A stretch of 64,000 nt of DNA. It comes from an uncultured Clostridia bacterium. Its GTDB lineage: Bacteria > Bacillota > Clostridia > Oscillospirales > Acutalibacteraceae. Within the stretch, counting starts at the first letter, position 1. Each line of letters starts with the position of its first letter. The translations under genes were made by a program, and so were the position numbers. Shown piece after piece: positions 39,554 through 49,339 of this stretch. The stretch covers positions 62,001 through 126,000 of the forward strand of contig CAMJMQ010000005.1 in assembly GCA_946407065.1 (NCBI GenBank), written 5' to 3'. The notes under the pieces are model-generated. The model was not told where the DNA came from, did not search any database, and saw nothing but the letters and a program-made list of their open reading frames with translations.

Positions 39554-41988
39554 TGACCGATAAGTTCGCTTATGTCGCGGTGGAAAACGCGCTGTTGCAT
39601 TTTGACAACGCGTTTAGCTACCGGATTCCCGAGGGAATGCCCGTACAGGCGGGATGCCGTGTGGCGGTACCCTTCGGCAGAGGCGACAGTAAGCGTCAGG
39701 GAATCGTTCTCGGACTCGGTGAAGAGGAAGCCGACGATCTGAAATCGGTATCCGAGCTGTTGGATGATGAACCTGTCTTGAATGATGAAATGCTCAAGCT
39801 GTGCAGTTTCATCAAAAGCCATTGCTTTTGCACTTATTATGACGCTGTCAAGGCGATGCTGCCCGCAGGCATCAACTATCGTTTGTCACTCGAGTATTCC
39901 GTTCGAGCCGATCTCGGCGACCGCTTCTATGATCTTTCTGATGAATACCGCAGGATCGTCACTATTATTCGTTCAAAGAATAATAAAGTCGAGAAGCACC
40001 ATCTGTTGCAGGAGCTCGGCTATGCCGATGCATCCGTATTGGATCAGATGGAAGCAGAGAGCATCCTGTTCAAGAATGACGCGGCATTGCGCCGTATCGG
40101 TGACAAAACGATCAAGATGATGCGCCTAAGCGATGACGTTGAGACCCTCTTGCAGGGCATGAAGCTCAGCGCCAAGCAGGAGAGCGTCATTGATCTGCTG
40201 TCAACCGTCGGTTCCGCATCCGTCAAAGAGGTGTGTTATTATACCGGCGTCACGACCTCCGTGCCCGATACGCTGGTGCGCAAGAATATCGCCGTCTATT
40301 ATGATGACGAGGTGTTCCGTGTGCCGAAATCGTCTGTTTCCGACAAGCGCGAGATCACCTTGACCGAGGAACAGCAGAAGGCGTTTGACGAACTGAGCGA
40401 GTTGTATCACGCGGACAAGCCCGAGGTATCGCTGTTATACGGTATCACCGGCTCGGGAAAGACATCGGTGTTTTTCAAGCTGATCGAACAGGCGGCGAAC
40501 GACGGCAAGGACGTCATCGTCATGGTGCCCGAGATCGCGTTGACACCGCAGATGATCGCAATGTTCCGCGCGCATTTCGGCGACAAGGTCGCGGTATTCC
40601 ACAGCGCGCTGTCACTGGGTGAGCGATTGGACGAGTATAAGCGCGTCAGCCGCGGGATCGCGAAGATCGCTGTCGGCACACGCTCCGCGATATTCGCGCC
40701 GTTCCGCAATCTCGGTCTGATCATCATGGACGAGGAGCAGGAGCACACCTATAAATCCGAGTCAAAGCCCCGCTTCAATACAAAAGAACTGGCGAAATTC
40801 CGCTGTTCCTATCATAAAGCGCTGTTATTGTTCTCGTCCGCGACGCCGAGCGTTGAAACGTACTATTACGCCAACACGGGCAGATATCATAAGCATGTGC
40901 TCACGAAGCGTTACGGCACAGCGACTCTGCCCGATGTCTTGATCGCGGATATGAACGAAGAGATCGAGGTCGGCAATACGGGCGTATTCTCTAATATTCT
41001 TTTGCAGAATATTGAGGAGAACCTCGACAACGGCAAGCAGAGTATTCTGCTGTTGAATCGCCGCGGGTACAATTCCTATGTCACCTGCAATTCCTGCCGT
41101 GAACCGCTGACCTGCCCCAATTGCTCGATCTCGCTGACCTATCACAGCGCCAACAACCGTATGATGTGTCACTACTGCGGCTATTCCGTACCGTACAGGA
41201 CGGAGTGTCCTACCTGTCACAGCCACAGTCTGCGGCTCAGGGGTACCGGCACCCAGCGCGCCGAGGTCGAGATCGCTGAGATCTTTCCGCAGGCGCGAAT
41301 CCTCAGGATGGACACTGACACTACAATGACGCGGTCATCCCATGAGAAGAAGCTGACCGCTTTCGCCAACGGTGAATATGACATCCTCGTCGGTACGCAG
41401 ATGGTCGCGAAGGGGCTGGATTTCCCCAACGTCACTTTAGTGGGCGTGCTGAATGCCGATCACATGCTGTATCTCGATGACTACCGCAGTTATGAGAACA
41501 CCTTCTCACTGCTGACGCAGGTCGTCGGACGTTCGGGACGCGGCAAGGATAAGGGCAGAGCGATCATCCAGACCTACACGCCCGAGAATCCGATCATCGC
41601 GTTGGCGGCTCAGCAGGACTATGACGCATTCTACAACGCGGAGATCGGTATCCGAAAATCGATGCTGTACCCGCCGTTCGCGAGTATCTGCATGGTCGGT
41701 TTCGTCGGTGAGAACGCAAAGCTGACCGAAAGCGCCGCTTTTGCGTTCACCAAACAAATGACACAATTATTGCAAACAGAATTCACCGATATCCCGCTCA
41801 GGGTCTTGGGACCCTCACAGGCGGCGGTATTCAAGGTGAGTAATAAATACCGATTTAAATTGATCTTAAAATGCCGTAACGACAGCCGTTTTCGTGAGAT
41901 GCTCGCGCGTATGCTCGTGCAGTTTTCATCCCATCGCGAATACAGCAACGTGACGGTATATGCGGATATGGATCCGCTGAATCTATAA
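39553..41988 (+). CDS. priA: Primosomal replication protein N' helicase
   Basis: 811 aa helicase that restarts stalled replication forks. N-terminal 3'-DNA-binding domain (FAYVAVENALLHFDNAFSYRIPE), Walker A LLYGITGSGKTSVF, Walker B IIMDEEQEHTYK, zinc-binding pairs CNSCREPLTCPNCS and CHYCGYSVPYRTECPTC, and QVVGRSGRG of motif VI. Full length. Confidence 0.96.
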   Translation: MTDKFAYVAVENALLHFDNAFSYRIPEGMPVQAGCRVAVPFGRGDSKRQGIVLGLGEEEADDLKSVSELLDDEPVLNDEMLKLCSFIKSHCFCTYYDAVKAMLPAGINYRLSLEYSVRADLGDRFYDLSDEYRRIVTIIRSKNNKVEKHHLLQELGYADASVLDQMEAESILFKNDAALRRIGDKTIKMMRLSDDVETLLQGMKLSAKQESVIDLLSTVGSASVKEVCYYTGVTTSVPDTLVRKNIAVYYDDEVFRVPKSSVSDKREITLTEEQQKAFDELSELYHADKPEVSLLYGITGSGKTSVFFKLIEQAANDGKDVIVMVPEIALTPQMIAMFRAHFGDKVAVFHSALSLGERLDEYKRVSRGIAKIAVGTRSAIFAPFRNLGLIIMDEEQEHTYKSESKPRFNTKELAKFRCSYHKALLLFSSATPSVETYYYANTGRYHKHVLTKRYGTATLPDVLIADMNEEIEVGNTGVFSNILLQNIEENLDNGKQSILLLNRRGYNSYVTCNSCREPLTCPNCSISLTYHSANNRMMCHYCGYSVPYRTECPTCHSHSLRLRGTGTQRAEVEIAEIFPQARILRMDTDTTMTRSSHEKKLTAFANGEYDILVGTQMVAKGLDFPNVTLVGVLNADHMLYLDDYRSYENTFSLLTQVVGRSGRGKDKGRAIIQTYTPENPIIALAAQQDYDAFYNAEIGIRKSMLYPPFASICMVGFVGENAKLTESAAFAFTKQMTQLLQTEFTDIPLRVLGPSQAAVFKVSNKYRFKLILKCRNDSRFREMLARMLVQFSSHREYSNVTVYADMDPLNL

Positions 41989-41992
41989 ATGA

Positions 41993-42032
41993 GGTTGAGA
42001 TTGCCACAGTTCCTTTGGAACTTCGCAATGAC
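41993..42032 (-). repeat. Dispersed repeat family A, copy 10 (minus orientation)
   Basis: GGTTGAGATTGCCACAGTTCC ... GGAACTTCGCAATGAC between priA and def. Confidence 0.85.
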
Positions 42033-42055
42033 TTTTAGATTAGGAGAGTAACACG

Positions 42056-42541
42056 ATGGCACTGCGTAATATCGTGAAAGAGGGCGACCCGATTCTGACA
42101 AAGAAATGCCGCCCTGTTGAAAAATTCAATCAAAGGATATGGGAGCTGCTCGACGATATGGTCGAGACCCTTGCTGATTCTAACGGAGTAGGTCTTGCCG
42201 CACCGCAGGTCGGCGTGATGCGCCGTATCTGTGTGATCGACGTCGGTGACGGCCCGATCGAGTTCATCAACCCTGAGATCATCGAATCCGAGGGTGAGCA
42301 GGAGGTACAGGAAGGCTGCTTGAGCTGTCCGGGTGAATTCGGCATCATCAAGCGTCCCGCTCATGTCAAAGCACGTTTTCAGGACAGAAACGGCGAATTC
42401 TGCGAGCTGGAGGGCGATGACCTGCTGGCGCAGGCGATGTGTCACGAATTCGATCACCTCGACGGCATCATCTTCAAGTCGAAGGTAGAGCGGATGCTCA
42501 CTAAAGAAGAATTGCAGGAAATGAGAGAAGAACAAGAATGA
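42056..42541 (+). CDS. def: Peptide deformylase
   Basis: 161 aa metalloenzyme removing the N-formyl group from new proteins. Motif 1 GLAAPQVG, motif 2 EGCLSCPG (metal-binding Cys), motif 3 HEFDHLDG (two metal-binding His, catalytic Glu). Overlaps fmt by four bases. Confidence 0.96.
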   Translation: MALRNIVKEGDPILTKKCRPVEKFNQRIWELLDDMVETLADSNGVGLAAPQVGVMRRICVIDVGDGPIEFINPEIIESEGEQEVQEGCLSCPGEFGIIKRPAHVKARFQDRNGEFCELEGDDLLAQAMCHEFDHLDGIIFKSKVERMLTKEELQEMREEQE

Positions 42542-43458
42542 AGATCATATTCATGGGCACGCCCGATTTTGCCGTGCCCTGTCTGGAGCAATTGATCAAA
42601 GCGGGACACGAGATCGCGGCGGTGTTCACCCAGCCCGATAAGCCCCGCGGCAGAAAACAGATCCTGACCCCGCCCGAGGTGAAGGTCTGCGCGCTCGATC
42701 ACGGCTTGACTGTCTATCAGCCCAAGACCCTGCGCGACGGTGAAGCGCTCGCTATTATCAAAGAGATCGACCCCGCGTGTATCGTGGTCGCTGCTTACGG
42801 AAAGATACTGCCCAAGGAGATCCTCGATCTGCCAAAGTTCGGCTGTATCAATGTACACGGCTCACTCTTGCCGAAATATCGCGGCTCAGCGCCGATCCAG
42901 TGGTCGGTCATTAACGGTGACAAGGAAACCGGCGTGACCATCATGCAGATGGCTGAGGGCGTCGACACCGGCGACATGCTGTACCAAAAGGCGATCCCGA
43001 TCAACATCGACGATACCGCTGAGAGCATGTTTAATAAGCTCTCCGACTTAGGCGGTGAGATGATCGTCGAGGCGCTCGATATGCTCGAAAAAGGCGAACT
43101 GACCGCCGAAAAGCAGGATGAAGCGCTCGCGACCCACGCGCCGATGCTCGACAAGGCGATATCCGAGATCGATTGGTATAAACCGGCGCTTGAGGTGCAT
43201 AATCTTGTGAGAGGCTTATACAGCTGGCCGATCGCCCAGACGACATTGCACGGCAAAAAGCTCAAGATCTATCGCACAACCTTGGGTAAAGGAAACGGTG
43301 AAGCAGGCTCGATCATCGCGACCGATCCGCTGACAATCGCTTGTGCGGAGGGTTCCGTTGTGATCGAAGAACTACAGCTCGAAGGTAAAAAGCGTATGGA
43401 CGCGAAAACATTTTTGATCGGTCATCCGCTTTCGACCAAAGATAAACTCGGAGAATAA
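42538..43458 (+). CDS. fmt: Methionyl-tRNA formyltransferase
   Basis: 306 aa; formylates initiator Met-tRNA with 10-formyl-THF. MKIIFMGTPDFAVPCLEQL, the catalytic N-H-D set around NVHGSLLPKYRGSAPIQWSVINGDKETGVTIMQM, and the C-terminal OB-like domain. Starts on the ATGA overlap with def; the pair supplies the formylation cycle. Confidence 0.96.
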   Translation: MKIIFMGTPDFAVPCLEQLIKAGHEIAAVFTQPDKPRGRKQILTPPEVKVCALDHGLTVYQPKTLRDGEALAIIKEIDPACIVVAAYGKILPKEILDLPKFGCINVHGSLLPKYRGSAPIQWSVINGDKETGVTIMQMAEGVDTGDMLYQKAIPINIDDTAESMFNKLSDLGGEMIVEALDMLEKGELTAEKQDEALATHAPMLDKAISEIDWYKPALEVHNLVRGLYSWPIAQTTLHGKKLKIYRTTLGKGNGEAGSIIATDPLTIACAEGSVVIEELQLEGKKRMDAKTFLIGHPLSTKDKLGE

Positions 43459-43477
43459 ACGTTAAGGAGACAGAACG

Positions 43478-44170
43478 ATGGTCTTTTATAATTTGAATTA
43501 TCTAATCTACATGCTGCCGTGTTTCATTTTGTCGTTGATTTGCAACATCATGGTAAAATCGAATTTCAGCAAGTATTCTCAGATCGCCAATTCAAGGCGA
43601 ATCACCGGTGCTCAGGCGGCGCAGCAGGTACTGTCCGCGCACGGTGTGACCGGTGTTCGCATCGAACCCGTGCAGGGAAACCTGACGGATCACTTTGATC
43701 CGCGCACCAATGTGATCCGCTTGTCGGAATCCGTATATAATGCCAAAACCGTTTCCGCTGTCGGCGTCGCCTGTCATGAGGCGGGTCACGCGGTTCAGCA
43801 CGCGGAGGGCTATTTGCCCAATAAGATCCGCTCCGTGATCGTGCCGATGGCGAACTTCGGTTCCCGACTGAGCTGGATCTTTCTGGTAGTCGGTTTACTG
43901 CTGCCCACAAAGTTCAACTTTGTCGTAATCATCGGTATCGTGCTGTTCTCATTATCGGTACTGTTCACCCTGATCACCCTGCCCGTCGAGTTCAACGCGT
44001 CAAGCCGCGCTTTGAAAACGATCAAAGAAACCAATATGCTTAATCCCGATGAGTATGACGGCGCGAAGAAGGTTTTGACCTCCGCGGCAATGACCTATGT
44101 CGCCGCCGCCGCGACGTCGATCGCACAGCTACTCAGACTGTTGATGATTGCGAATAACCGCAGAAGATAA
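43478..44170 (+). CDS. Membrane zinc metallopeptidase (YugP-like)
   Basis: 230 aa. HExxH motif in VACHEAGHAVQHAEGY, flanked by an N-terminal membrane helix (YMLPCFILSLICNIM) and three C-terminal ones (SRLSWIFLVVGLLLP, VVIIGIVLFSLSVLFTLITL, TYVAAAATSIAQLL). Matches the neutral zinc metallopeptidase family 2. Position between fmt and rsmB is conserved in many Clostridia. Substrate unknown. Confidence 0.92.
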   Translation: MVFYNLNYLIYMLPCFILSLICNIMVKSNFSKYSQIANSRRITGAQAAQQVLSAHGVTGVRIEPVQGNLTDHFDPRTNVIRLSESVYNAKTVSAVGVACHEAGHAVQHAEGYLPNKIRSVIVPMANFGSRLSWIFLVVGLLLPTKFNFVVIIGIVLFSLSVLFTLITLPVEFNASSRALKTIKETNMLNPDEYDGAKKVLTSAAMTYVAAAATSIAQLLRLLMIANNRRR

Positions 44171-44193
44171 AACGATTTACAGAGGAAAGAATC

Positions 44194-45528
44194 ATGGCTA
44201 ATGTCAGAAACATCGCATATCATGTGCTGTACCGTGTGCTCTATGAGGACGCGTATTCTGCCATTGCCGTCAATAACGCCGTTCGCGAAGAAAAGCTCAG
44301 CGGTGTGGATGTTTCCTTTTTATCCGCGCTGGTATACGGCGTATTGGAACGCAAGCTGACGCTTGAATACATGATTCGTCAGTATTCGTCCATTCGTATC
44401 AAGAAAATAGAAAAGGGCACGCTGATCGTACTGTATCTGGGTATGTATCAGCTGATCTATATGGATAAGGTGCCCGACAGCGCTGCTGTTAATGAGAGCG
44501 TCAAGCTCTGTAAACAGCTCAGACTGTATAAAAGCGCGGGCTTTGTCAACGCGATATTGCGCAATTTTGTCCGCGCGGATAAAGCGTATCAGCTCCCTGA
44601 CAGGCAAAATATCGTGAAGTATCTCAGTGTCGTGTATTCCTGTCCCGAAAGCATGGTGACGGAATTGATCGCGACCTACGGAGAAGATCTGACCGAGCAG
44701 GCGTTGCAGGGCATCCTCGGCAGACCGCCGATCACCGTCCGTGTCAACACCTTAAAGACGGATAAAGCGACCCTGAGAACGGCGCTGGAAAAGCAGGGCG
44801 TGATCGTCAATGATATTTCTTTTTTAGAAAATTCACTTAATCTCAGCGCGACAGGCAGTCTGGAGAAGATCCCTGAATTTCAGCAAGGTCACTTCTTTGT
44901 TGAGGACGCGGCGTCTCAGCTGTGTGCCGAGATCCTCGGCGCTCAGCCCGGTGAGACGATCGCCGACGTCTGTGCTGCTCCGGGCGGCAAATCGCTCTAC
45001 AGTGCGATCCGCATGGAGAACAGGGGAGAGATTTATTCCTACGATATCCACGAGCATAAGATCAAGCTGATGAAACAGAATGTCGATCGGTTGGGTATCT
45101 CGATCATGCAGCCCGCTATCCGTGACGCGGCGTCAAATCGGGAGCTGCCCGTATGCGACAGGATCCTCTGTGATGTGCCGTGCTCGGGTTGGGGCATTCT
45201 CCGTCGAAAGCCCGAAATTCGTTACAAAACAGACACAAATATTGACATCTTGACAAACTTGCAATACAGTATATTGTGTATGAGTGTGAAGAATCTACCC
45301 TCAGATAGTGTTTTGGTCTATTCGACCTGCACCTTGCGCAAAGCGGAGAATCATGATATCATCCGTCGGTTTTTAGAGGAGCACCCCGATTTCATCGGCG
45401 AGCCGATCGATCTGCCTAACGGCATCGACCGCATGATCGAGGAAGAGCCGTATTGCCTGACCTTACTGCCGGGTGTATATGATACGGACGGATTTTTCAT
45501 CGCAAAGCTCAGGAGGAGACCGACATGA
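44194..45528 (+). CDS. rsmB: 16S rRNA (cytosine-967-C5) methyltransferase
   Basis: 444 aa. N-terminal NusB-like RNA-binding domain (ARNIAYHVLYRVLYEDAYS...; ~1-130) and a Rossmann SAM methyltransferase with ADVCAAPGGKSLYS, DVPCSGWGILRRKPEIRYK and the catalytic cysteine YSTCTLRKAEN. Overlaps rlmN by four bases (ATGA). Confidence 0.95.
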   Translation: MANVRNIAYHVLYRVLYEDAYSAIAVNNAVREEKLSGVDVSFLSALVYGVLERKLTLEYMIRQYSSIRIKKIEKGTLIVLYLGMYQLIYMDKVPDSAAVNESVKLCKQLRLYKSAGFVNAILRNFVRADKAYQLPDRQNIVKYLSVVYSCPESMVTELIATYGEDLTEQALQGILGRPPITVRVNTLKTDKATLRTALEKQGVIVNDISFLENSLNLSATGSLEKIPEFQQGHFFVEDAASQLCAEILGAQPGETIADVCAAPGGKSLYSAIRMENRGEIYSYDIHEHKIKLMKQNVDRLGISIMQPAIRDAASNRELPVCDRILCDVPCSGWGILRRKPEIRYKTDTNIDILTNLQYSILCMSVKNLPSDSVLVYSTCTLRKAENHDIIRRFLEEHPDFIGEPIDLPNGIDRMIEEEPYCLTLLPGVYDTDGFFIAKLRRRPT

Positions 45529-46556
45529 CAGATATCAAGTCGATGAACCTTGCTGAGATGACAGCGTACCTTGTTGAGAACGGCTTTGAAAAATTCCGCT
45601 CCAAGCAGGTGCTGGGCTGGATCAAGCAGGACGCAATGTCCTTTGATGATATGAAGAATATCCCGCAAAAGCTGCGGGAGTTCTTGAAGAATGACGCCTA
45701 TCTTGCCTGCGCAGAGATCGTTCGCGTACAGCGTTCAAAGCTCGACGACACCGTCAAATACCTGTTCCGTCTGTTTGACGGCGAGTATGTCGAGGGTGTG
45801 TTGATGCACTATCACCACGGCAGGACGATGTGCATCTCTTCACAGGTCGGCTGTAAGATGGGCTGTACCTTCTGCGCGACCGGCAAAAGCGGGTTTTCCC
45901 GCTCCCTGACCGCGTCCGAGATGATCGCCCAGATCCGCAGTGCCGAGATCGACTGCGGCGAGCGTATCTCTAATGTGGTTTTGATGGGAATGGGCGAGCC
46001 GTTCGACAACTTCGATAACGTCATCCGATTCTTGAAGCTGGTATCCTCTGAGGATTCGCTCCATATCGGTATGCGGCATATCACGATCTCCACCTGCGGG
46101 ATCGTACCGCGGATGATGGAATTCGCCGATCTTGAGTTGCAATGCGGATTATCCGTGTCGCTGCACGCGCCGAATGATTTGTTGCGTTCACGCACGATGC
46201 CCGTCAATCGGCGGTATCCGATCGCACAGGTGATGGAAGCGTCGCGCTATTATGTCGATAAAACCAATCGTCGGATCACCTTTGAATACGCGCTGATCGA
46301 CGGCGAAAACGACTCTGATGAAACCGCCAGAGAGCTTGCCAAATTGCTCAAAGGCTTACTCTGTCACGTCAACTTGATCCCTGTCAACAATGTCACGGGG
46401 GCAGGCTACAAAAAAAGCTCATTACAAAGGCAACAGACCTTTGTTGACATATTGTCCGGTTATGGCGTCAACGCCACGGTGCGCCGCACCCTCGGCTCCG
46501 ATATCGACGCCTCCTGCGGACAACTAAAAAGAAACTTTACGAAAGGGGATGTATGA
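45525..46556 (+). CDS. rlmN: Dual-specificity 23S rRNA/tRNA adenine-C2 methyltransferase
   Basis: 343 aa radical-SAM enzyme. Cluster motif CKMGCTFCATG, followed by LMGMGEPFDNFDNV, and the mechanistic cysteine near the C-terminus (DIDASCGQL). Coupled to rsmB upstream and the phosphatase downstream. Confidence 0.96.
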   Translation: MTDIKSMNLAEMTAYLVENGFEKFRSKQVLGWIKQDAMSFDDMKNIPQKLREFLKNDAYLACAEIVRVQRSKLDDTVKYLFRLFDGEYVEGVLMHYHHGRTMCISSQVGCKMGCTFCATGKSGFSRSLTASEMIAQIRSAEIDCGERISNVVLMGMGEPFDNFDNVIRFLKLVSSEDSLHIGMRHITISTCGIVPRMMEFADLELQCGLSVSLHAPNDLLRSRTMPVNRRYPIAQVMEASRYYVDKTNRRITFEYALIDGENDSDETARELAKLLKGLLCHVNLIPVNNVTGAGYKKSSLQRQQTFVDILSGYGVNATVRRTLGSDIDASCGQLKRNFTKGDV

Positions 46557-46557
46557 C

Positions 46558-47283
46558 TTGGAAGTTTTTTCTAAAACCGATATAGGACTGGTCCGAACCG
46601 AAAATCAGGACAGCTCCGCGTATTCCGTCATCTCCTCAGACTGCGCCTGGGCAGTCGTATGCGATGGTATGGGCGGCGCCAACGGAGGCAAAACAGCTTC
46701 TTCTGCCGCTGTCAATTACATTTCTGAGTTTATCAATCGCGAATTCAAAGAAGACATGGATGACGAGACATTGTCCGAAATGCTGATATCCGCTGTAGAC
46801 GGCGCGAACCTGTGCGTCTATAAGATGTCGATGGAGGATTATGAGCTCGCCGGAATGGGAACGACCTGCGATCTGGTGTTTGTACGCGGAAAGGTCGCTC
46901 ATGTCGTCCATGTCGGCGACAGCCGTACTTACTCGATTCGCGACGGTAAAATATTGCAGATCACAGAGGATCATTCTCTGGTGCAGGAGATGGTGCGCCG
47001 CGGCGAGCTGACGCCTGATCAGGCGATGCATCATCCCAACAAGAACCTGATCACCAGAGCGCTCGGTATTTCGCATGAGGTCCATATCGACTATATCGAG
47101 GCTGAATTCAGCGAAGGTGACGTCCTGCTGATCTGCTCAGACGGTTTATCCAATTATGTCAGTAAGGCTGATATGGTGCGTACCGTCAAGGAACATAAAG
47201 GCGAATTACTCATCGATACATTAGTAGAGATTGCGAAACGTCACGGTGGTCATGATAACATCACCGTCACGGTAGTATACTGA
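46558..47283 (+). CDS. prpC: PP2C-type Ser/Thr phosphatase
   Basis: 241 aa, metal-dependent phosphatase opposing PrkC. Motifs: KTDIGLVRTENQDS, VCDGMGGANGGK (metal Asp), VGDSRTY, SDGLSNYV and GGHDNITVTVV. Start choice: AAAGGGG (46542-46548) is 9 bases from TTG 46558, giving MEVFSKTDIG, the normal family N-terminus; ATG 46549, three codons earlier, would abut the site directly. If TTG is right, initiation is weak and likely coupled to rlmN. Confidence 0.92.
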   Translation: MEVFSKTDIGLVRTENQDSSAYSVISSDCAWAVVCDGMGGANGGKTASSAAVNYISEFINREFKEDMDDETLSEMLISAVDGANLCVYKMSMEDYELAGMGTTCDLVFVRGKVAHVVHVGDSRTYSIRDGKILQITEDHSLVQEMVRRGELTPDQAMHHPNKNLITRALGISHEVHIDYIEAEFSEGDVLLICSDGLSNYVSKADMVRTVKEHKGELLIDTLVEIAKRHGGHDNITVTVVY

Positions 47284-47300
47284 GGAATGGAGTGAGTCAC

Positions 47301-49337
47301 ATGGATAAATATACCGGCAAGAAACTCGACGGCAGATATGAGATTCGCGAGTTGATCGGCGTAGGCGGTATGGCAAATGTATATCACTGCTATGATACGA
47401 TCGACGCTCGTGAGGTTGCGATCAAGATATTAAAGGATGAATTTTTGGATAACGAGGATTTTATCCGCCGTTTTAAGAATGAGAGCAAAGCGATCGCGGT
47501 ACTGAACCACCCGAACATCGTCCGTGTCTACGACGTCAGCTTCGGCGATATGATCCAGTACATCGTTATGGAATATATCGACGGCATCACGCTCAAGGAA
47601 TATATTGATATGCAGAAGGTGCTCGATTGGAAAGAGACCGTGCACCTGACCACCCAGATCTTGAAGGCGCTGCAGCACGCGCACGAGAACGGTATCGTTC
47701 ACCGCGATATCAAGCCTCATAACATCATGCTGCTGCAGGACGGCACTATTAAGGTCACGGACTTCGGTATCGCGCGCTTCTCATCGAATGCGACCCGCAC
47801 CATGACCGAGCAGGCAATCGGTTCCGTCCACTACATCGCGCCCGAACAGGCTCGCGGTGAAAAGACCGACGGCAAGACCGACATCTACTCTGTCGGCGTA
47901 ATGATGTATGAGATGCTCACCGGCACATTGCCCTTTGACGGCGATTCCGCTGTGACTGTCGCATTGATGCAGCTGCAGGCTAAGGCAAAGCGCCCGCGTG
48001 AGATCAATCCCGATATCCCCGAGGGTCTGGAAGAGATCACCATGAAGGCGATGCAGAAGGATCCCGAGGATCGCTATCATTCCGCTGTCGAGATGCTCAG
48101 CGACATCGAGCGTTTCCGTCTGAATCCGAGTATCCTGTTCCATTATGTATATCATACCGATCCCGCTCCCGCTGAGGATGCTCCCAAGGAAGATCCCAAA
48201 AAGGAATATGAGGATCCCGAAGCGGACGCGGAAGAAGTCTATTATGATGAGGATGTTCCCGTTCGCAGTCCCGTTCTCTCTGCTATCAAGGGTATCATTA
48301 TCGCGGCTGTGATCGCACTGGTCGTTTTCGGCGGCGTCGCGGCATATCAGGGGTATATCTCCGCCCAGCCGAAGGAGGTCGAGGTACCCGACTTCACCAA
48401 TATGACGCTGAGTGAAGCGAACGCCAAGAATAACGGAAAATTCAATTTCACCTATATCAGCCGTTACAGTGACGATATTCCCGTTGATACCATCATCGAG
48501 CAAAGTCCTGCCGGCGGTTCCAAGAAGATGAAGGAAGGCTCGACCATTGAGTTGACGGTCAATTCCGCCGATACTTACGTAGCCGTTCCGTATATCAACG
48601 GCGCTCTCGGCAGTGAACAGATCCAGGCGACGATCGAAAAAGCCAACCTCGTGCCCAAGATCCTGTATGTTGAGAGTGAACAGACCGCTCAGAAGATCGA
48701 CGGCGTTTATCCGCCGACCGGTACACAGGTCAAGATCGGCTCATCGGTTTATGTTTATGTATCCAAGGGCGTTACCAAGCAGCGGCTCGTGATGCCCGAT
48801 ATCAAGGGCTACTCCGCCGAAAAGGCGGTTGCCGCGTTAAAAGAGGCAGGCTTCACCAACTGCAATGTCGAGTATGATGACAGGATCGAAGCCGAAAAGG
48901 ATGAGGTCGTCAGACAGAATCCGATGCAGGGCAGTGAGGTCGCATCCGACTACGCGATCACCGTTGTTTGTTCCAAGGGAACGCAGAAAGAAAAGAAGGT
49001 CAACATTGAAGTCGATCTGCCCTCCGAGGTCACAACGAGCGTCAGCATGAAGGTGCTGGTCGACGGCGCTGTCGACAGCGAAAATTCAAAGGACGTTGTA
49101 CCTTCCTACAGCCCCAAATATAAGATCACGGTAAAGGTCAAGGATGACGCCACGATCGTTGTGCTGTTGGATGATCAGCAGTACCGTGAGTATAAGGTGG
49201 ATTACGCCAACAACTCTGTTTCCTTAGCGAATTCTTACTCGTATACGCCGAAAGAGACCGAAGCTCCCGAGACACAGGCGCCCGAGGTTGAAGAAGATAC
49301 TTCAAGTCAGACGGATAACGAATCCGCAGCAGGTTAA
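47301..49337 (+). CDS. prkC: PASTA-domain Ser/Thr protein kinase
   Basis: 678 aa membrane kinase sensing cell-wall fragments. Kinase domain ~10-270: IGVGGMANVY loop, VAIK lysine, catalytic D136 in HRDIKPHN, DFG and SVHYIAPEQ. Acidic juxtamembrane linker, one membrane helix at ~327-350, three extracellular PASTA repeats (~362-570; VEVPDFTNMTLSEA, VAVPYINGALGSEQ, LVMPDIKGYSAEKA) and a further beta-rich and Ser/Thr/Glu-rich tail. ATG 47301 has GGAG 8 bases upstream; the GTG at 47292 is inside that site. Confidence 0.95.
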   Translation: MDKYTGKKLDGRYEIRELIGVGGMANVYHCYDTIDAREVAIKILKDEFLDNEDFIRRFKNESKAIAVLNHPNIVRVYDVSFGDMIQYIVMEYIDGITLKEYIDMQKVLDWKETVHLTTQILKALQHAHENGIVHRDIKPHNIMLLQDGTIKVTDFGIARFSSNATRTMTEQAIGSVHYIAPEQARGEKTDGKTDIYSVGVMMYEMLTGTLPFDGDSAVTVALMQLQAKAKRPREINPDIPEGLEEITMKAMQKDPEDRYHSAVEMLSDIERFRLNPSILFHYVYHTDPAPAEDAPKEDPKKEYEDPEADAEEVYYDEDVPVRSPVLSAIKGIIIAAVIALVVFGGVAAYQGYISAQPKEVEVPDFTNMTLSEANAKNNGKFNFTYISRYSDDIPVDTIIEQSPAGGSKKMKEGSTIELTVNSADTYVAVPYINGALGSEQIQATIEKANLVPKILYVESEQTAQKIDGVYPPTGTQVKIGSSVYVYVSKGVTKQRLVMPDIKGYSAEKAVAALKEAGFTNCNVEYDDRIEAEKDEVVRQNPMQGSEVASDYAITVVCSKGTQKEKKVNIEVDLPSEVTTSVSMKVLVDGAVDSENSKDVVPSYSPKYKITVKVKDDATIVVLLDDQQYREYKVDYANNSVSLANSYSYTPKETEAPETQAPEVEEDTSSQTDNESAAG

Positions 49338-49339
49338 GC

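Noticed and set aside
47292-47300. GTG 47292 as the prkC start
   Set aside because: It overlaps the GGAG site that serves ATG 47301.
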